This document shows, piece after piece, positions 35,698 to 46,354 of a stretch of 64,000 nt of DNA. Position numbers and translations under genes: made by a program. Numbering within the stretch: the first letter of the stretch is position 1; each line of letters starts with the position of its first letter. Where the stretch lies: positions 67,622,292-67,686,291 of the forward strand of contig CM055312.2 in assembly GCA_029255685.2 (NCBI GenBank). The letters run 5' to 3'. The notes below the pieces were generated by a model. The model was given only the letters and a program-made list of their open reading frames with translations. It searched no databases and had not been told where the DNA came from. Source of the stretch: Silene conica. Lineage: Eukaryota; Streptophyta; Magnoliopsida; Caryophyllales; Caryophyllaceae.

Positions 35698-36115
35698 CTC
35701 ATGTATAGTACGTTCATCAGATTGCCCTAATCTCGACCGGTCTACCTCCTATGTCAAAATAAACCAAAACCATCGTCAAAACCCCTAACATTTTTACAAC
35801 GAAACCCTAATTTACCACAATGCAAACAACAATCTAACAACTTTTGTTGCTGTTGTTGCTACTGCTACCATAAAAGGTAGACCCAGAAAGCTTATGAATA
35901 CAAAAGCCTAATTTCAGCAATCAAAAGCCCTAATTTCATCGATAGAAAACCGTAATCTCAAACAAATTGCATCAATATCAAATCGCAGAAAAACTGAGAA
36001 ACAAATTCTAGCACATTATTATATTTACGCAGATGAAAAACAAACAAATCAATTAAAAAATGATAAATTTAATGAAAAGATTTACCTCATAAAAAAGGCG
36101 ATGAAGCCCGGACAT
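35698..36115 (-). pseudogene. Captured 5' end of an unidentified host gene inside the CACTA
   Basis: On the minus strand a pyrimidine-rich leader (about 36290-36120) precedes ATG at 36115, encoding MSGLHRLFYE up to 36086 and then a GT donor. A second block, 35748-35698, is bounded by AG and GT and encodes EVDRSRLGQSDERTIHE in the same phase. A third possible exon follows near 35650 (VCPKNAIKLFNV). Exon-intron structure with a leader implies DNA-level capture of a real gene start. I do not recognise the protein. Confidence 0.5.
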
Positions 36116-36651
36116 CAATGTCTTATGAAAACGAGAAGACTTTAGAAGAGAGGTTAACTAGAAAAGGTGGTGACGACGACGGGGGCAGAACGAAACAAGA
36201 GAAGGAGAAAAGAAACGAATAAAAGGAAGAGAGACGGTGGCCGGAGGGAGGGAGGCAGGGAGAGTGAGTACAGGTTTTGGGGGTTAGGGTTTGGTAATTA
36301 TTTTAGAAAACAAGAGAGCTAGGCAAGTGAGATAAGTAGACTGCTGATCTATTTTGAGCGCAAATGTGTAAGAGTGAGTGAGAGTGTTTCTATTAAAAAA
36401 ATGAAATGCAATGGACATGGGTTGTGTCAAAAATTCGATGTAAATAAGCAGACAATGGACATGGGTTTTACAAAAATCCGATGTTCATTAATATCATCAC
36501 TCATGGACATGGGTTGTAAAAAACAACCGATGTAAATAAGTTTATAAGGACATCGGATTTTTTAAAAAACCTATGTGCATTATTTACTACATCGGATTTT
36601 TAAAAAACCCATGTCCATTCACTGATGTAGTAAGCGTGTTTTGTAGTAGTG

Positions 36652-39199
36652 GTGTTTAGGTCTATTTAATGAAGACTAAAGATGAGGTGCCTACTCTTCT
36701 CACTGATTTCTTTTCATTAATTGAGCGTCAATTTAATAAACATGTGAAAACAGTATGGAGTGATAATGGGACGGAATTTCGGGGACTTCTTTCTTATTTT
36801 CGAACTCATGGGATTATTTACCAAACTTCAATGGTTAAGACACCACAACAAAATGCTCGTGTGGAAAGAAAATATCGTCACATTTTAAATGTAGCTCGAG
36901 CATTACGTTTTCAAAGTTCGCTTCCTATTGAGTTTTGGGGTGAGTGCGTTTTAACCGCTGCATATTTAATTAATCGCACACCTACAAAACTTTTACAAAA
37001 TAAGACTCCTTTTGAGTTATTGTTGACAAGGAACCCGATATGAGTTTGATCCGGGTATTTGGTGTCTTTGTTATGCAAAGAATATTTATTCTCGTGATAA
37101 ATTTGATTCCCAAAGTCGTCGTTGTGTTTTTGTGGGCTACCCATTTGGTAAGAAGGGTTGGACTGTGTATGATCTTGAGTCGGGTGACTATTTTCACTCT
37201 CGTGATGTGCATTTCATTGAAGATCATTTTGCTTTTGCTACGAATGATACTCTTGCTTCCCACGGCATGGTAGATGATCTTGATGCTGTGTTTGATGACC
37301 CATAACCTGTTGTTAATACCCGTACTCAAGGGGGGTCGAATACTGGCAGCATCGACTTGACCCCTGACATCATCGGAATGGCGTTAGGTGCTGCAAGGAG
37401 GTACGCCTGCACCTGACCCAGGTTTCAGTTCGGATCAGCCGGTCAGTATTCCAGCAACTGACTCGGTTGATATGAGTTCTCAACCCACCAATATAAGTCC
37501 CTCAAATGTCATGGCTCCCAAACACGATGCAGCACGAAATGATGGTGATAGAAACAATCCTTCTAATGACGACATTCCAAGTGCTGAAAATTTGGGTAAG
37601 GGAAAACGAATCAAGTTCGATAACACTCGTCATAAGGATTTTGTGAGTTGGGATAAAATTAACGAACACATTAACACGACTCTGGTTCCCTCTAGCGCAT
37701 CGCCCACCTCTGTGTCCGTCACAGGTACTCCTTATCCTATTGTGAATTATATTAATTGTAAGCATTTTTCTCCTGCACACCAACATTTTCTTGCAGCTAT
37801 TTCACGTGATATTGAACCGCTATTCGTGACCCTCGCTGGAAGACGGCCATGGAGGAAGAAATAGATGCATTAGAAGCGAATAATACTTGGTCTGTGGTTG
37901 ATTTACCAGCTGACAAAACTGCTATTGGGTGTATGTGGGTTTACAAAATCAAGCGGAAGTCCAACGGAGAGGTGGAGCGTTACAAAGCTCGTCTTATTGT
38001 TTTTGGTAACCACCAAAAGGAAGGAATTGATTTTGCTGAAACTTTTACTCCTACGGTAAAAATGGTGACCGTTCGTACTTTTCTCGCTCTTGCTGCTATT
38101 CATAATTGGGAGTTACACCAAATGGATGTACAAAATGCCTTCCTTCATGGGGATTTAGCAGAAGAGGTGTACATGCGTCTACCACCGGGTTTTAGTCATG
38201 GAGCACGAGGGAAAGTATGTCGATTACATAAGTCGTTATATGGTCTCCGTCAATCTCCGCGTTGCTGGTATGCTAAACTTGCCACTGCCTTATGTGATTA
38301 TGGTTTTTCTCATAGTCCTTGTGATCATTCTCTCTTTGTCTATCGTAAAAATGTTATTCTTCTTAATGTTCTTGTTTACGTGGACGACTTGGTGATCGCT
38401 GGCAATGACAGTACTGCTATTCAAGATTTTAAAAATTACTTGAGTCATTGTTTTCGTATGAAGGACTTGGGAAATTAAAGTATTTTTTGGGTCTTGAGGT
38501 AGCTCGGAATTCTAGTGGTATTTTTCTTTGTCAACGGAAATACACACTTTATTTGTTAACGGAAACAGGGCTTCTTGGTTGTAAACCGGCTCTTGTTCCC
38601 ATGGAGGAGAAACATGAACTCGCTCTTAATGTCCAGCCTCTTTTCCCGAGCCTACTAAGTATCGTCGCCTGGTTGGCAAATTAATTTATCTTACTCTCAC
38701 TCGTCCCGAGATTTCTTATCCCGTTTATATTCTTTCACAATTTATGCAAGCACCGTCTCAAGCCCATTGGGATGCAGTTGTTCGTGTGGTTCGATACCTT
38801 AAGGGAAATCCGGGACAAGGTATATTATTGCGGGCCAACACGGAAATGGTACTTGAAGCTTATTGTAATGCAGATTATGACAGTTGTCCCGTCACTCGTC
38901 GATCTATTACGGCTTACTTTGTCTTTCTTGGTGGGTCTCCAATCTCTTGGAAAACAAAGAAACAAAATACCGTTTCCCGATCGTCCGCTGAACCGGAGTA
39001 TCGTGCTATGGCTGCAGCTACATGTGAAATTCTTTGGTTGAAAAATTTACTTCGTAGTCTGGGCTTCGACCACTCTGCTCCTATTACACTGCACTGCGAT
39101 AATCAAGCAGCACTTCATATCTCGAATAATCCCATGTTTCACGAACGAACTAAGCATATTGAGATCGATTGTCATTTTTTTCGTGATGAAATCATCTGA
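36652..39199 (+). pseudogene. Copia integrase, reverse transcriptase and RNase H region
   Basis: Right of the CACTA the frame resumes in the integrase core (VWSDNGTEFRG, TPQQNARVERKYRH). The reverse transcriptase follows (GIDFAETFTPTVKMVTVR, MDVQNAFLHGDL, YVDDLVIAGND) and then RNase H (SRSSAEPEYRAMA, LHCDNQAALHIS). Domain content is complete for copia pol, but the region is broken in several places. Confidence 0.85.
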
Positions 39200-39336
39200 G
39201 GTACCATTGCACCGTTACATGTACACACTTCTATTCAACTCGCTGATATTCTGACCAAAGCTCTGGGTCGCACTCAATTTCATCGGCTTCTGGGCAAGTT
39301 GGGCATCGCTAACCCTCATGCTCCAACTTGAGGGGG

Positions 39337-39581
39337 TATTAGCACTATATATTCTTCTCGGTTGTATATTTACACGGTTGTATATTTGGTCCCGTATTTG
39401 TTTTCTATTTTATGGGCTTTTGTTAGCTAAACCCTAGGAGATGATTGGCTATCTTTTTGTATATATAGAGACCCATCTTACGTTGTAACGGAAGACATAC
39501 TCAATAGACAAATATTACAATTTTCTTATCATTCTGTCTTTACAACTACACAATTGCTTACCATTCTGTCATTTCACTACA
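39337..39581 (+). repeat. Copia 3' LTR
   Basis: Same length as the 5' LTR with three differences. It is followed directly by the TAAGT target duplication. Confidence 0.92.
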
Positions 39582-40401
39582 TAAGTGAATCCTTTTGTGC
39601 GAATTCGTAAATAACAAATATGTCTTCATCAGTGGTTGCATAACCATGCAACTCCACCTTCAATAAGGGTAGAAAATAGAATGAGTTCATTCTTGGTGAA
39701 TCAACTAAAAGTAACTTGTATCGGATAGTTTCAAAATCAAAGATCAGAATAAGTGTCAAGTGTCATTGTTCACTAAAATACTTGCCAAATTTGTATGATG
39801 AACCTTACACAAAACTTTCATTTCAGCCAAATTCGATGTCGGTAATTGAATTGTGAAAGAATATCCTCTGTTTTACACTTAACAAATTATTTTCGAAACC
39901 GGAATTATTGGTGAACGGTGATATTGCGGGTTATTTTTTGCGCAAACCATGGAACAAATAACTCAAACAACTACGTGAATACTATAAGGGAAGTGAGAAG
40001 ATCAGAACGTTGGTCGTATTTCATTATTGGGTGGTCGGAGTAAGGAGAACGAGCATGACGAAGTTAGCCTGTCAAACACTGAACATGGAAGCAACTAGTC
40101 ACTGTCAGGAACAGCGACAAGTTGTAAATTTCAGGAAAAGAAAAATTAAAAAATCGAAATTGATGACGTGAACCCATTTTTGGTAAATAGCTTCCATTTT
40201 GATAAATAGTTTAGATTTCAACCCCATTTAAGCAAAAACTTCAAAAAAAAAAAAATAGACATAACTACGCACATATCCTTATTCCACTCAATACGGATTC
40301 AAATGGCAAATTTACAGAGATGAACTCTGAAAACTCCACAAGAACAAAGTAAAAAGACGAGAATAAATGGTTGTTACAATAACTGTGAAAGTAGTCCACA
40401 T

Positions 40402-40407
40402 TTTATT
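40402..40407 (-). terminator. Polyadenylation signal of the glutathione peroxidase gene
   Basis: AATAAA on the minus strand, about 55 bases after the stop codon, in a plausible 3' untranslated region. The Mutator-like element ends about 150 bp further downstream. Confidence 0.55.
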
Positions 40408-40461
40408 CATAATATGAAAGATTTCCTAGCCAACATGAGAGCAGTCTCAATACTTAACCCC

Positions 40462-42312
40462 TTATGACACGCCAAGCAGTTTCTTTATATCCTTCTGCAA
40501 AATCAGAAGAGATGTATGTTGTTCAGTAAATTTCATTCCAGACCTTCATTTGTTGGTGCATTATGGAGTATAAAGTAAACAATAACCACGCTTATACCTC
40601 GATGCCGAATGGAGAAGTCGTTGGCTCATAACGATCAACAACATTCCCATCCTTGTCGACCAGGAACTTTGTGAAATTCCATTTGATCCCATCTAGGCTA
40701 CCTTTGCTTGAGGTCAAGAAGTTGTATATTGGGGCAGCATTACTGCCATTCACCTCCACCTGTAAATGAATCAAGTTGTTAAGTAGAATCTTAATTAACA
40801 TGATAACTTCAGCCGGCGATTCTGCAGGTAATCACTCCAAGAAGCAATTTATCAAGTCCTGCTTATGGTATGAATCACAGTTAAGTGTTAATTGTTCCAA
40901 TCCTAGAAAACCTCAAATTGGCTTTTGTAACATTAAAGGTGGTCAATATTGCCTCAACATATGTTGGCTGCAATCACCAAAACCTGGATAGTTCAATACA
41001 AATGTTGTGTCGCGGACTCTTCCGTGTGTTCTATAAGCTATGTTACTCCGATGTGCCTTTACAAGTGTCAGACCACGACAATTATTTCGTGAAGAACATT
41101 TCATGTTGTTGGCGCAAATGAATACTCAGGCAAGTCAGCTTCCTTTACACATCTATTGCGCTCCACATACCTTGTCAAAAATGGGAAATTCGGCTTTGAA
41201 ACGAGTGCAAGCAAACTCCACAATTTGCCCATTATCCCCTGGCTCTTGGTTGCCGAATTGGTTGCATGGAAATGCCAAGATCTCAAATCCTGTAATTAGT
41301 GGCATTATCAATTTACCTTATTAGGAAAATTAGACGTTACGAGGAAAGGAAAAAGTTCTTACCTTGATCCTTGTAAGTCTCATATAGTTTAGTCATCTCC
41401 GAGTAGTTTGAATCGGTAAAACCACTGCAGGTCAAACCAGGGAAACAACAGTCAACTACAAATAAACAACAGAAATGTCGGAAAACGTGAGCAAAACCCG
41501 TCACTGCTAAGGTTCACACTGTAAAGACAATACAGCAATATTATCCCAATTATTACTGCAATGGCTCCTGCTTATAACGAATAAAGGAGATTACATGTAC
41601 GCAACCTTGCCTCTGTTTTAAATGACCCATAAAAGCATTCAAAATAACATCAGAAACAATAATGCTGATATGTGAAGCCTTTCCCTTATCATACCATTCT
41701 GATGCAACATTAACAATCAGGAGGACCTTCCCTTTGTATATGCTGAGATCCACCTCCTTTCCACGGGCATCCTGTAGAGTAGAAGTAATTACAAGGTTAG
41801 CCAGACAATCTAACTATAAACTACAGCAGATCTGATGGCTTCACAACAAAGAAATCGAAACACGGGGAAATAAATCAATGGAAATGCAATAGCAAACTAT
41901 ATCAAATAATGATATTATGTCTTGCTAAATGATCACAACATACGCGAACCCGCTTATCATTACTGCTGGTTAATGACGTTCATAATTGAGTAAAACGCGT
42001 CTATGAAAGAGCACAACTCATTGTAAAATGCCACTCCCTACACTTGCTGACTAACCAAACAGGCAAACAGTACATTTTCTTCAAAACCTACTTTGCTAAC
42101 CAAACGCGACATTGTTATCCCCTTCCATTACTCTCCCTTAACTGCCAAACAAATTAAGCGATTAATGTATTCTTGACAACAAGCTACCATAACCAAGCTT
42201 ACTAACTTACTAAGTGCAGTTATCAACCAAGACAGTATGAAGTATATGAAAAACAAACCTTGACGACGAATTCATGGACTGAATTAGGTTTTGGATCGGA
42301 CTGACTTGCCAT
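40462..42312 (-). CDS. GPX: Glutathione peroxidase, cytosolic plant type, six exons, 168 residues
   Basis: Exons on the minus strand: 42312-42259, 41771-41695, 41424-41363, 41289-41171, 40759-40598, 40494-40462. All junctions are GT-AG and phases agree, giving 507 bp and an intact 168-residue protein. It starts [18 protein letters not shown], with no transit peptide, so is probably cytosolic. Family features are [17 protein letters not shown] (peroxidatic Cys44), [12 protein letters not shown] (Gln79), resolving Cys92 and [10 protein letters not shown] (Trp131, Asn132). Plant enzymes of this family have Cys instead of selenocysteine and usually take electrons from thioredoxin while reducing lipid and other hydroperoxides. 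The loop before KWNF is about two residues shorter than usual. Length and exon pattern are normal for the family. Confidence 0.96.
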
Positions 42313-42414
42313 TCAATGTTCTTCCCTAAAAGATTGAAACAGATGAGATGATGTTATGGATAAGATTTTGAGAAAGAGAGAGTTGATGAATGTAATGTAG
42401 AACGAAACATGACA

Positions 42415-42422
42415 TATTTATA
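42415..42422 (-). promoter_or_regulatory. TATA box of the glutathione peroxidase gene
   Basis: TATAAATA on the minus strand (in GCTATAAATATG), about 105 bp upstream of the start codon. A CT-rich leader (CTCTCTCTTTCTC) follows, as is usual for plant genes. Confidence 0.6.
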
Positions 42423-42707
42423 GCACAAATTCTCGTTCAAGACAAATACTATCCGTAAATCCGTAATAAGCTGGAGACAAATAGTGTCTCACATAATACG
42501 AGTGGATATATTAATAAGATACTCCATTTCTTTTCACTTACATATACACTTGTTTTATTGTCTAAGACTGGAAGTAAAGCATCGGTCTTCAGGTATGCCG
42601 ATAGATAATGTTGAGAAATGTGACAAACTTTTTGATATGTTTTTGTAATAAAAAGTTACTAAAAGGTTGATATTTGTTGGTTTTTGTAGTTTAGATGCTT
42701 GAGACAA
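42423..42707. other. Upstream region of the peroxidase gene, no element resolved
   Basis: A stretch near 42520 (ATACTCCATTTCTTTTCACT) resembles one Stowaway end, but no partner end was found. Nothing else is recognised. Confidence 0.4.
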
Positions 42708-43350
42708 GGCTCCGTTTGGTAAAAATATTGAAAATATAGTTGGAATTTAAAATGATACTTGAAACTTGAAAAGTTACTTAAATATAAAAAAAATACCTGA
42801 AAAAGTAGCTGGAAATTAAGACCTAATAAGGTAACTAATTTTTGTTAAAACGGTTTGGAAACTAGCTAAAAAGGTAGCTGATATTTGACAAAATGACGTA
42901 AAAAAACATGGTTTATTATTGATATTTTTTACTATTTTATTATTGTTCTTGTGTTATTGTCGTTGGCGTTGTTAGTACTAAATTATATTTTTTCAATATA
43001 TTAAAAAGAGAATGAGAACAATAATTAATATATAACGATTAGGTAAAATAAAAATCCAAATAATATATGCTCGAAAATATACTTTATCGATACAAAATTA
43101 GTTCTCTATTAAATTCATACAAAAAAAATATTAATTAGGCTTTAGGTAAGTAAAACTAATTAGATGCCTGATTTCTCGTATGCTACATGAGGAAGCATTT
43201 TATTTCAGTTATATTTTTACTCAAAAAAGCTACTTGTCAAACGCTCCAAATAAATAAGGTACTTGCCAAACACTCCAAAAAAATAAAGTACCTGATTATT
43301 TTGACAAAAAAGCTACTTTAGGTACCTGAAATACACTGTCAAACGGAGCC
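42708..43350. mobile_element. MITE-like element with GGCTCCGTTTG ends
   Basis: Begins GGCTCCGTTTGGTA and ends with the complement CAAACGGAGCC. Repeated short motifs (AGCTACTT, GGTACCTGA and complements) lie inside. No coding capacity and no clear target duplication, so the superfamily is open (hAT or Harbinger-like). Confidence 0.6.
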
Positions 43351-43857
43351 TAAGTATGGACACAAAATATCTGGTTTAAGATTGGTGGTTATGTCTCTAT
43401 TAAGTTTAAAATTGGTCAATTGTTATATACTGTATATAATTATGTTTGAAAATGATAAAAAAAAAAATTCTATTTATGTAGGATTATTTTATACAAAAAG
43501 TCTTGTTTGTAACATATAATATTCGGCATAAGTTGAGGACGGATAGACTTTTGTTACAATGAAGTAAGTGGGGAAATGGAGCACCACATATATAATGTCA
43601 CTTGCATAATATACGTCAATAATTTTTTTTGTGGTTTTTAATATGTTTTATCCTTGAAATTGAAATTGATATAAAGAAGACCTGTCGGTGTGTAAAGGGA
43701 CGAATGTTGTGAACATGGGATCATTGGTAATGAACTAGAACTTTTCGACAAAATGACATTATTTAACAAACTAATTATTGCTTTGGAGCCCATTTGAAAC
43801 TATTTTTTTTAAATGGGTCAACGTCTTCACTTTATTTAGTTATTTTAATTTTTAACA
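43351..43857. other. AT-rich intergenic stretch, nothing recognised
   Basis: No gene or element found in about 500 bp. Confidence 0.5.
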
Positions 43858-43859
43858 AA

Positions 43860-43995
43860 AAGCCGCTGGGTCAGCCAGCGGCTTTCCTAATTTTTAAAAT
43901 AACAAAAGAAAGAGAATGAAATAGGAGAAAGGGAGAGTGGAAAATTGAGAAATAAGTAATAAAGCCGCTACTTGGGGTAGCGGTTTCTCTTCACG
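43860..43995. repeat. Two GC-rich hairpins 90 bp apart
   Basis: The first is AAGCCGCTGG-GTCAG-CCAGCGGCTT (43861-43886 approximately). The second is AAGCCGCTAC-TTGG-GGTAGCGGTTT (about 43973-43992). Both share the stem motif AGCCGCT in AT-rich DNA. Function unknown; they may belong to an unrecognised element. Confidence 0.6.
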
Positions 43996-44224
43996 CACGA
44001 GAAGACTATTAAAAGTCTTCCTGTTGTTGCCTTCTATGTTGCAAGATACAGATAGCCCACGCCATAATGTAGCAGAGCAAAAAAAAAAAAAAACTGCCCT
44101 TAGCAAGAAAAGCTTCAAAGACGAGAATTCCAAAGTTCAGTTTTGAAATACTATGTCTATAAATAAAAGAGTAAATGACATTATTTAATAAAGTATATCC
44201 TTACAGAGAAAGAGGCAGACATAT

Positions 44225-44638
44225 CATCTTCACAATCATCATCTGAAACAGTCCATGTATAAAATATTATAGTTTGACATATTATAGAAAAGTAATCTTT
44301 ATTGAATGATATTGAAATTTTCTATTTCAAAAGTAAGTAATGATCATGTATATACAAGAGTTTATATAGAGGATGCAAATAACTAACGGCCAACTAACTA
44401 TAATATCAAAAATTCTTATTTGCAACGACACTATCCGTCGCAAGCTTGCGACGGATACCGTTTTCTCTCACAAAATATCCACTTTTTCTCTTTCTCCAAC
44501 ACTATTCATGTGGTCCCCTTTCTCCACTAACTCATTTTTTATCCATTTTATCTCACAAAATATCCGTCACAAATAGTGACCCGTCGCAAGCAAGACTTAC
44601 TACTATAATATATAACTAACTATAGTTATATCCAATAT
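44225..44638 (-). mobile_element. Copia 3' LTR relic, interrupted by a MITE
   Basis: Follows the purine-rich CTTGAAGGGGG at the end of the copia fragment on the minus strand. It includes CTCTATATAAACTCTTG as a likely LTR TATA region. A small MITE (44407-44601) splits it. The outer limit is approximate. Confidence 0.55.
44407..44601. mobile_element. Small Mutator-like MITE family, member 2
   Basis: Flanked by ACTATAATAT at 44397-44406 and 44602-44611, a perfect 9-10 bp duplication as for Mutator-like insertions. Ends are imperfectly complementary and rich in CGTCGCAAGC/TTGCGACGG motifs. 195 bp, non-coding. Confidence 0.75.
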
Positions 44639-44639
44639 C

Positions 44640-45462
44640 CCCCTTCAAGCTAGACATTATTGAGAAATAATCCTAGCTTGTGAACAAAGAATTGATGTTG
44701 ATCAGCTCCAAGAGCCTTTGTCATAATATCAGCAGTTTGTATCCCAGTTCTGATATACTTGGTCTGCAGAAATCCTTCTTCTTGTTTCTCTCTTACATAG
44801 TGACAATCAATGCGCAAATGCTTTGGAAGTTCATGAAAAATTGGGTTTGCTGAGATGTGTATAGCTGCTTTGTTGTCACAATGCAATGGTATAGGTTTTG
44901 GTATTTGCATTCTAAGATCCTGTAAGAGTCTATCAATCCATACCAATTCAGATGTTGTGAAAGGCAGACTTCTGTATTCTGATTCAGCAGAACTCTTGCT
45001 TATGGTAGGTTGTTTTTTGGTTTTCCATGAAATTAATAAGTCTCCCAAAAAGACACAATAACCACTTAATGATCTGCAAGTATAAACTGGCATTGCCCCC
45101 AATCTGCATCACTGTAAGCTGTGATAGCTGATGTAATACTGGATTTGTAAAACAGACCAACATTGATTGTTCCTTTAAGATACTTAATAACATGAAGAGC
45201 AGCTTGCAAGTGAGGTAACTGTGGTTGACTTACAAACTGACTAAGATGCTGAACAGAATAGGAAAGATCTGGTCTTGAAAGATTTAAATAAAGTAATCTT
45301 CCAATCAATCTTCTGTACTGTTCAGGGTCTTCTAGCGGTGATCCTTCATCAGTAGATAATTTCAAACCTTTCTGTAGTGGAAAAGTTGAAGCAGTGCATC
45401 CCTCCACTTGCAAATCCTTTAAAAGTAGAGGTAGGTGCATTTCCAAGACTTCTAAGGCATTT
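44640..45462 (-). mobile_element. Truncated copia fossil: end of reverse transcriptase and RNase H
   Basis: The minus strand encodes the connection region (YRRLIGRLLYLNLSRPDLSY, HVIKYLKGT) and RNase H (SKSSAESEYRSL, LHCDNKAAIHIS, DCHYVREK). It lacks everything upstream, so only the 3' part of an element remains. Unrelated in detail to the copia at 31405-39581. Confidence 0.88.
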
Positions 45463-46085
45463 GTTGTAAACCTGCATAACCTTTTTAAGCATTATTCTTC
45501 AAAGTTTAATTTTGCAAAAGTTTCTGTTTTTTCAAAGAGTCTTCAATTGTTTTCGAAAAAGTCTACTCATCTCCTTGTACTAGTTCGCACATCTAATAGC
45601 TAAAAGAGTACGTTCGATGAACCTTGTGTTTAGATCGTAAATGAAATCTCCATGTTCTTATGTGAACTTTTGAGATACAGATCGCGTGTAAACCATAAGG
45701 TAGAACATTAAAACTCTTAGAGCGGAGTAGCTTTAAGTTTGAGTCAAGTCTTACGAGCGGAGTAGCTCTAAGCAAATTGCAACCGGAATAGGTTGGGGAG
45801 TTGTTTTATTGCAAGGGGTTTAGTTAAGTTGAGTAACTTCTAGACAAGCAATAAAATAACGGTTGGACGTAAGCTCCGGAGTAGGAGCTGAACTAATTTT
45901 TTAAATATCGTTTGTTATATTTGTTTGCTCAATTTTTCTATTTACTTCTCATTATCTTACGGGACAAGTCTGTACAATAGTTCGTACTGTTGCTTAGACT
46001 TCTTTCCGTACTTTCCATCTTACTAACAACTCAAATTAATCAGATTTTTAAAAGGTGCACCTAGTTCACCCCTCTTAGCTGCTTA
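45463..46085 (+). mobile_element. Probable copia-type LTR relic (plus orientation)
   Basis: The sequence ends GGTGCACCTAGTTCACCCCT, a motif common at the 3' end of some plant copia LTRs. GAGCGGAGTAGCT(T/C)TAAG occurs twice inside. No primer site or coding part follows, so this is a partial or solo LTR. Tentative. Confidence 0.4.
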
Positions 46086-46198
46086 ATCGTTCTTAACTCT
46101 TCAAAAGTTGATACAAACCTGATAGAAAACTTAAATATGGACACAAACACAGCCCAAACTGATTAATTTACCAGGTCTAATCTTGTATAGTACAATGT

Positions 46199-46242
46199 AT
46201 ATATGGACTTACGTCGACTTGACACCACGACAAGTCCATATA
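46199..46242. other. Inverted repeat 110 bp upstream of the GST start codon
   Basis: TATATGGACTT (46199-46209) and its complement AAGTCCATATA (46232-46242) can form an 11 bp stem with a 22-base loop. It lies where a core promoter could be; TATATATGG is the only TATA-like sequence nearby. A regulatory role is conjecture. Confidence 0.4.
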
Positions 46243-46354
46243 ACACTACGTCTCAACATGTGTAGTGATAGATTTTTCACGATAAGCTTTGTTATTGTGT
46301 CACATAAGAATTATAGTAAAAAATATCATTTGAAGATTAAGAAAACAGTTCAAG

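Larger units (their letters stand above)
33339..36651. mobile_element. Non-autonomous CACTA (En/Spm) transposon
   Basis: Terminal repeats are exact: CACTACTACAAAA at 33339 and TTTTGTAGTAGTG at 36651, with GTG duplicated on both sides (33336-33338, 36652-36654). The subterminal zones (about 33360-33710 and 36400-36640) consist of many short copies, in both directions, of a unit like GGACATCGGATTTTT / CCTATGTCTATT, the usual transposase-binding pattern of CACTA elements. No transposase gene is present in 3313 bp. The middle holds intron-containing host gene fragments. Confidence 0.95.
31405..39581 (+). mobile_element. Copia-superfamily LTR retroelement, interrupted by a CACTA element
   Basis: Both LTRs are 245 bp (31405-31649 and 39337-39581) with three differences seen, so insertion is recent. 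TAAGT flanks it at 31400-31404 and 39582-39586. The primer site TGGTATCAGAGCC follows the 5' LTR at once, and a purine-rich CTTGAGGGGG precedes the 3' LTR. Domain order is gag, protease, integrase, reverse transcriptase, RNase H, as in copia. Besides the 3.3 kb CACTA insertion, the coding part has several breaks, so it is a fossil. An Ale/Retrofit-like lineage is possible but not certain. Confidence 0.92.
31379..39657 (-). pseudogene. Captured LysM-receptor-kinase-like exon, split by the copia element
   Basis: On the minus strand, 39657 down to 39587 encodes VELHGYATTDEDIFVIYEFA followed by QKDSL. This resembles the hinge region of plant LysM-domain receptor kinases (family pattern VELIGYAATDDELFLVYEYAQKGSL). 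It follows an intron-like acceptor, and the piece on the far side of the copia element (31399 down to 31379) reads SHLHHK before an apparent GT donor. The copia 5 bp target duplication TAAGT lies between the two pieces. Only this exon is recognised, so it is a fragment carried by the Mutator-like element, not a working gene. Confidence 0.6.
30796..40248. mobile_element. Mutator-like (Pack-MULE-like) element hosting copia and CACTA insertions
   Basis: Sequence from about 30796 to 31160 is the imperfect reverse complement of about 39880-40248; both ends include GTTTTTGCTTAAATAG or its complement. AAAAAAATA occurs just outside both ends (30787-30795 and 40249-40257), a possible 9 bp duplication, though A-runs make the exact ends uncertain. 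No transposase is present. The interior carries a receptor-kinase-like exon on the minus strand, so it resembles Pack-MULEs that capture host gene fragments. An 8.2 kb copia element interrupts it. Confidence 0.65.

Noticed and set aside
41101-41286. Minus-strand frame [15 protein letters not shown]... inside the peroxidase gene
   Set aside because: Exon 4 read in the wrong frame; the correct phase gives [17 protein letters not shown].
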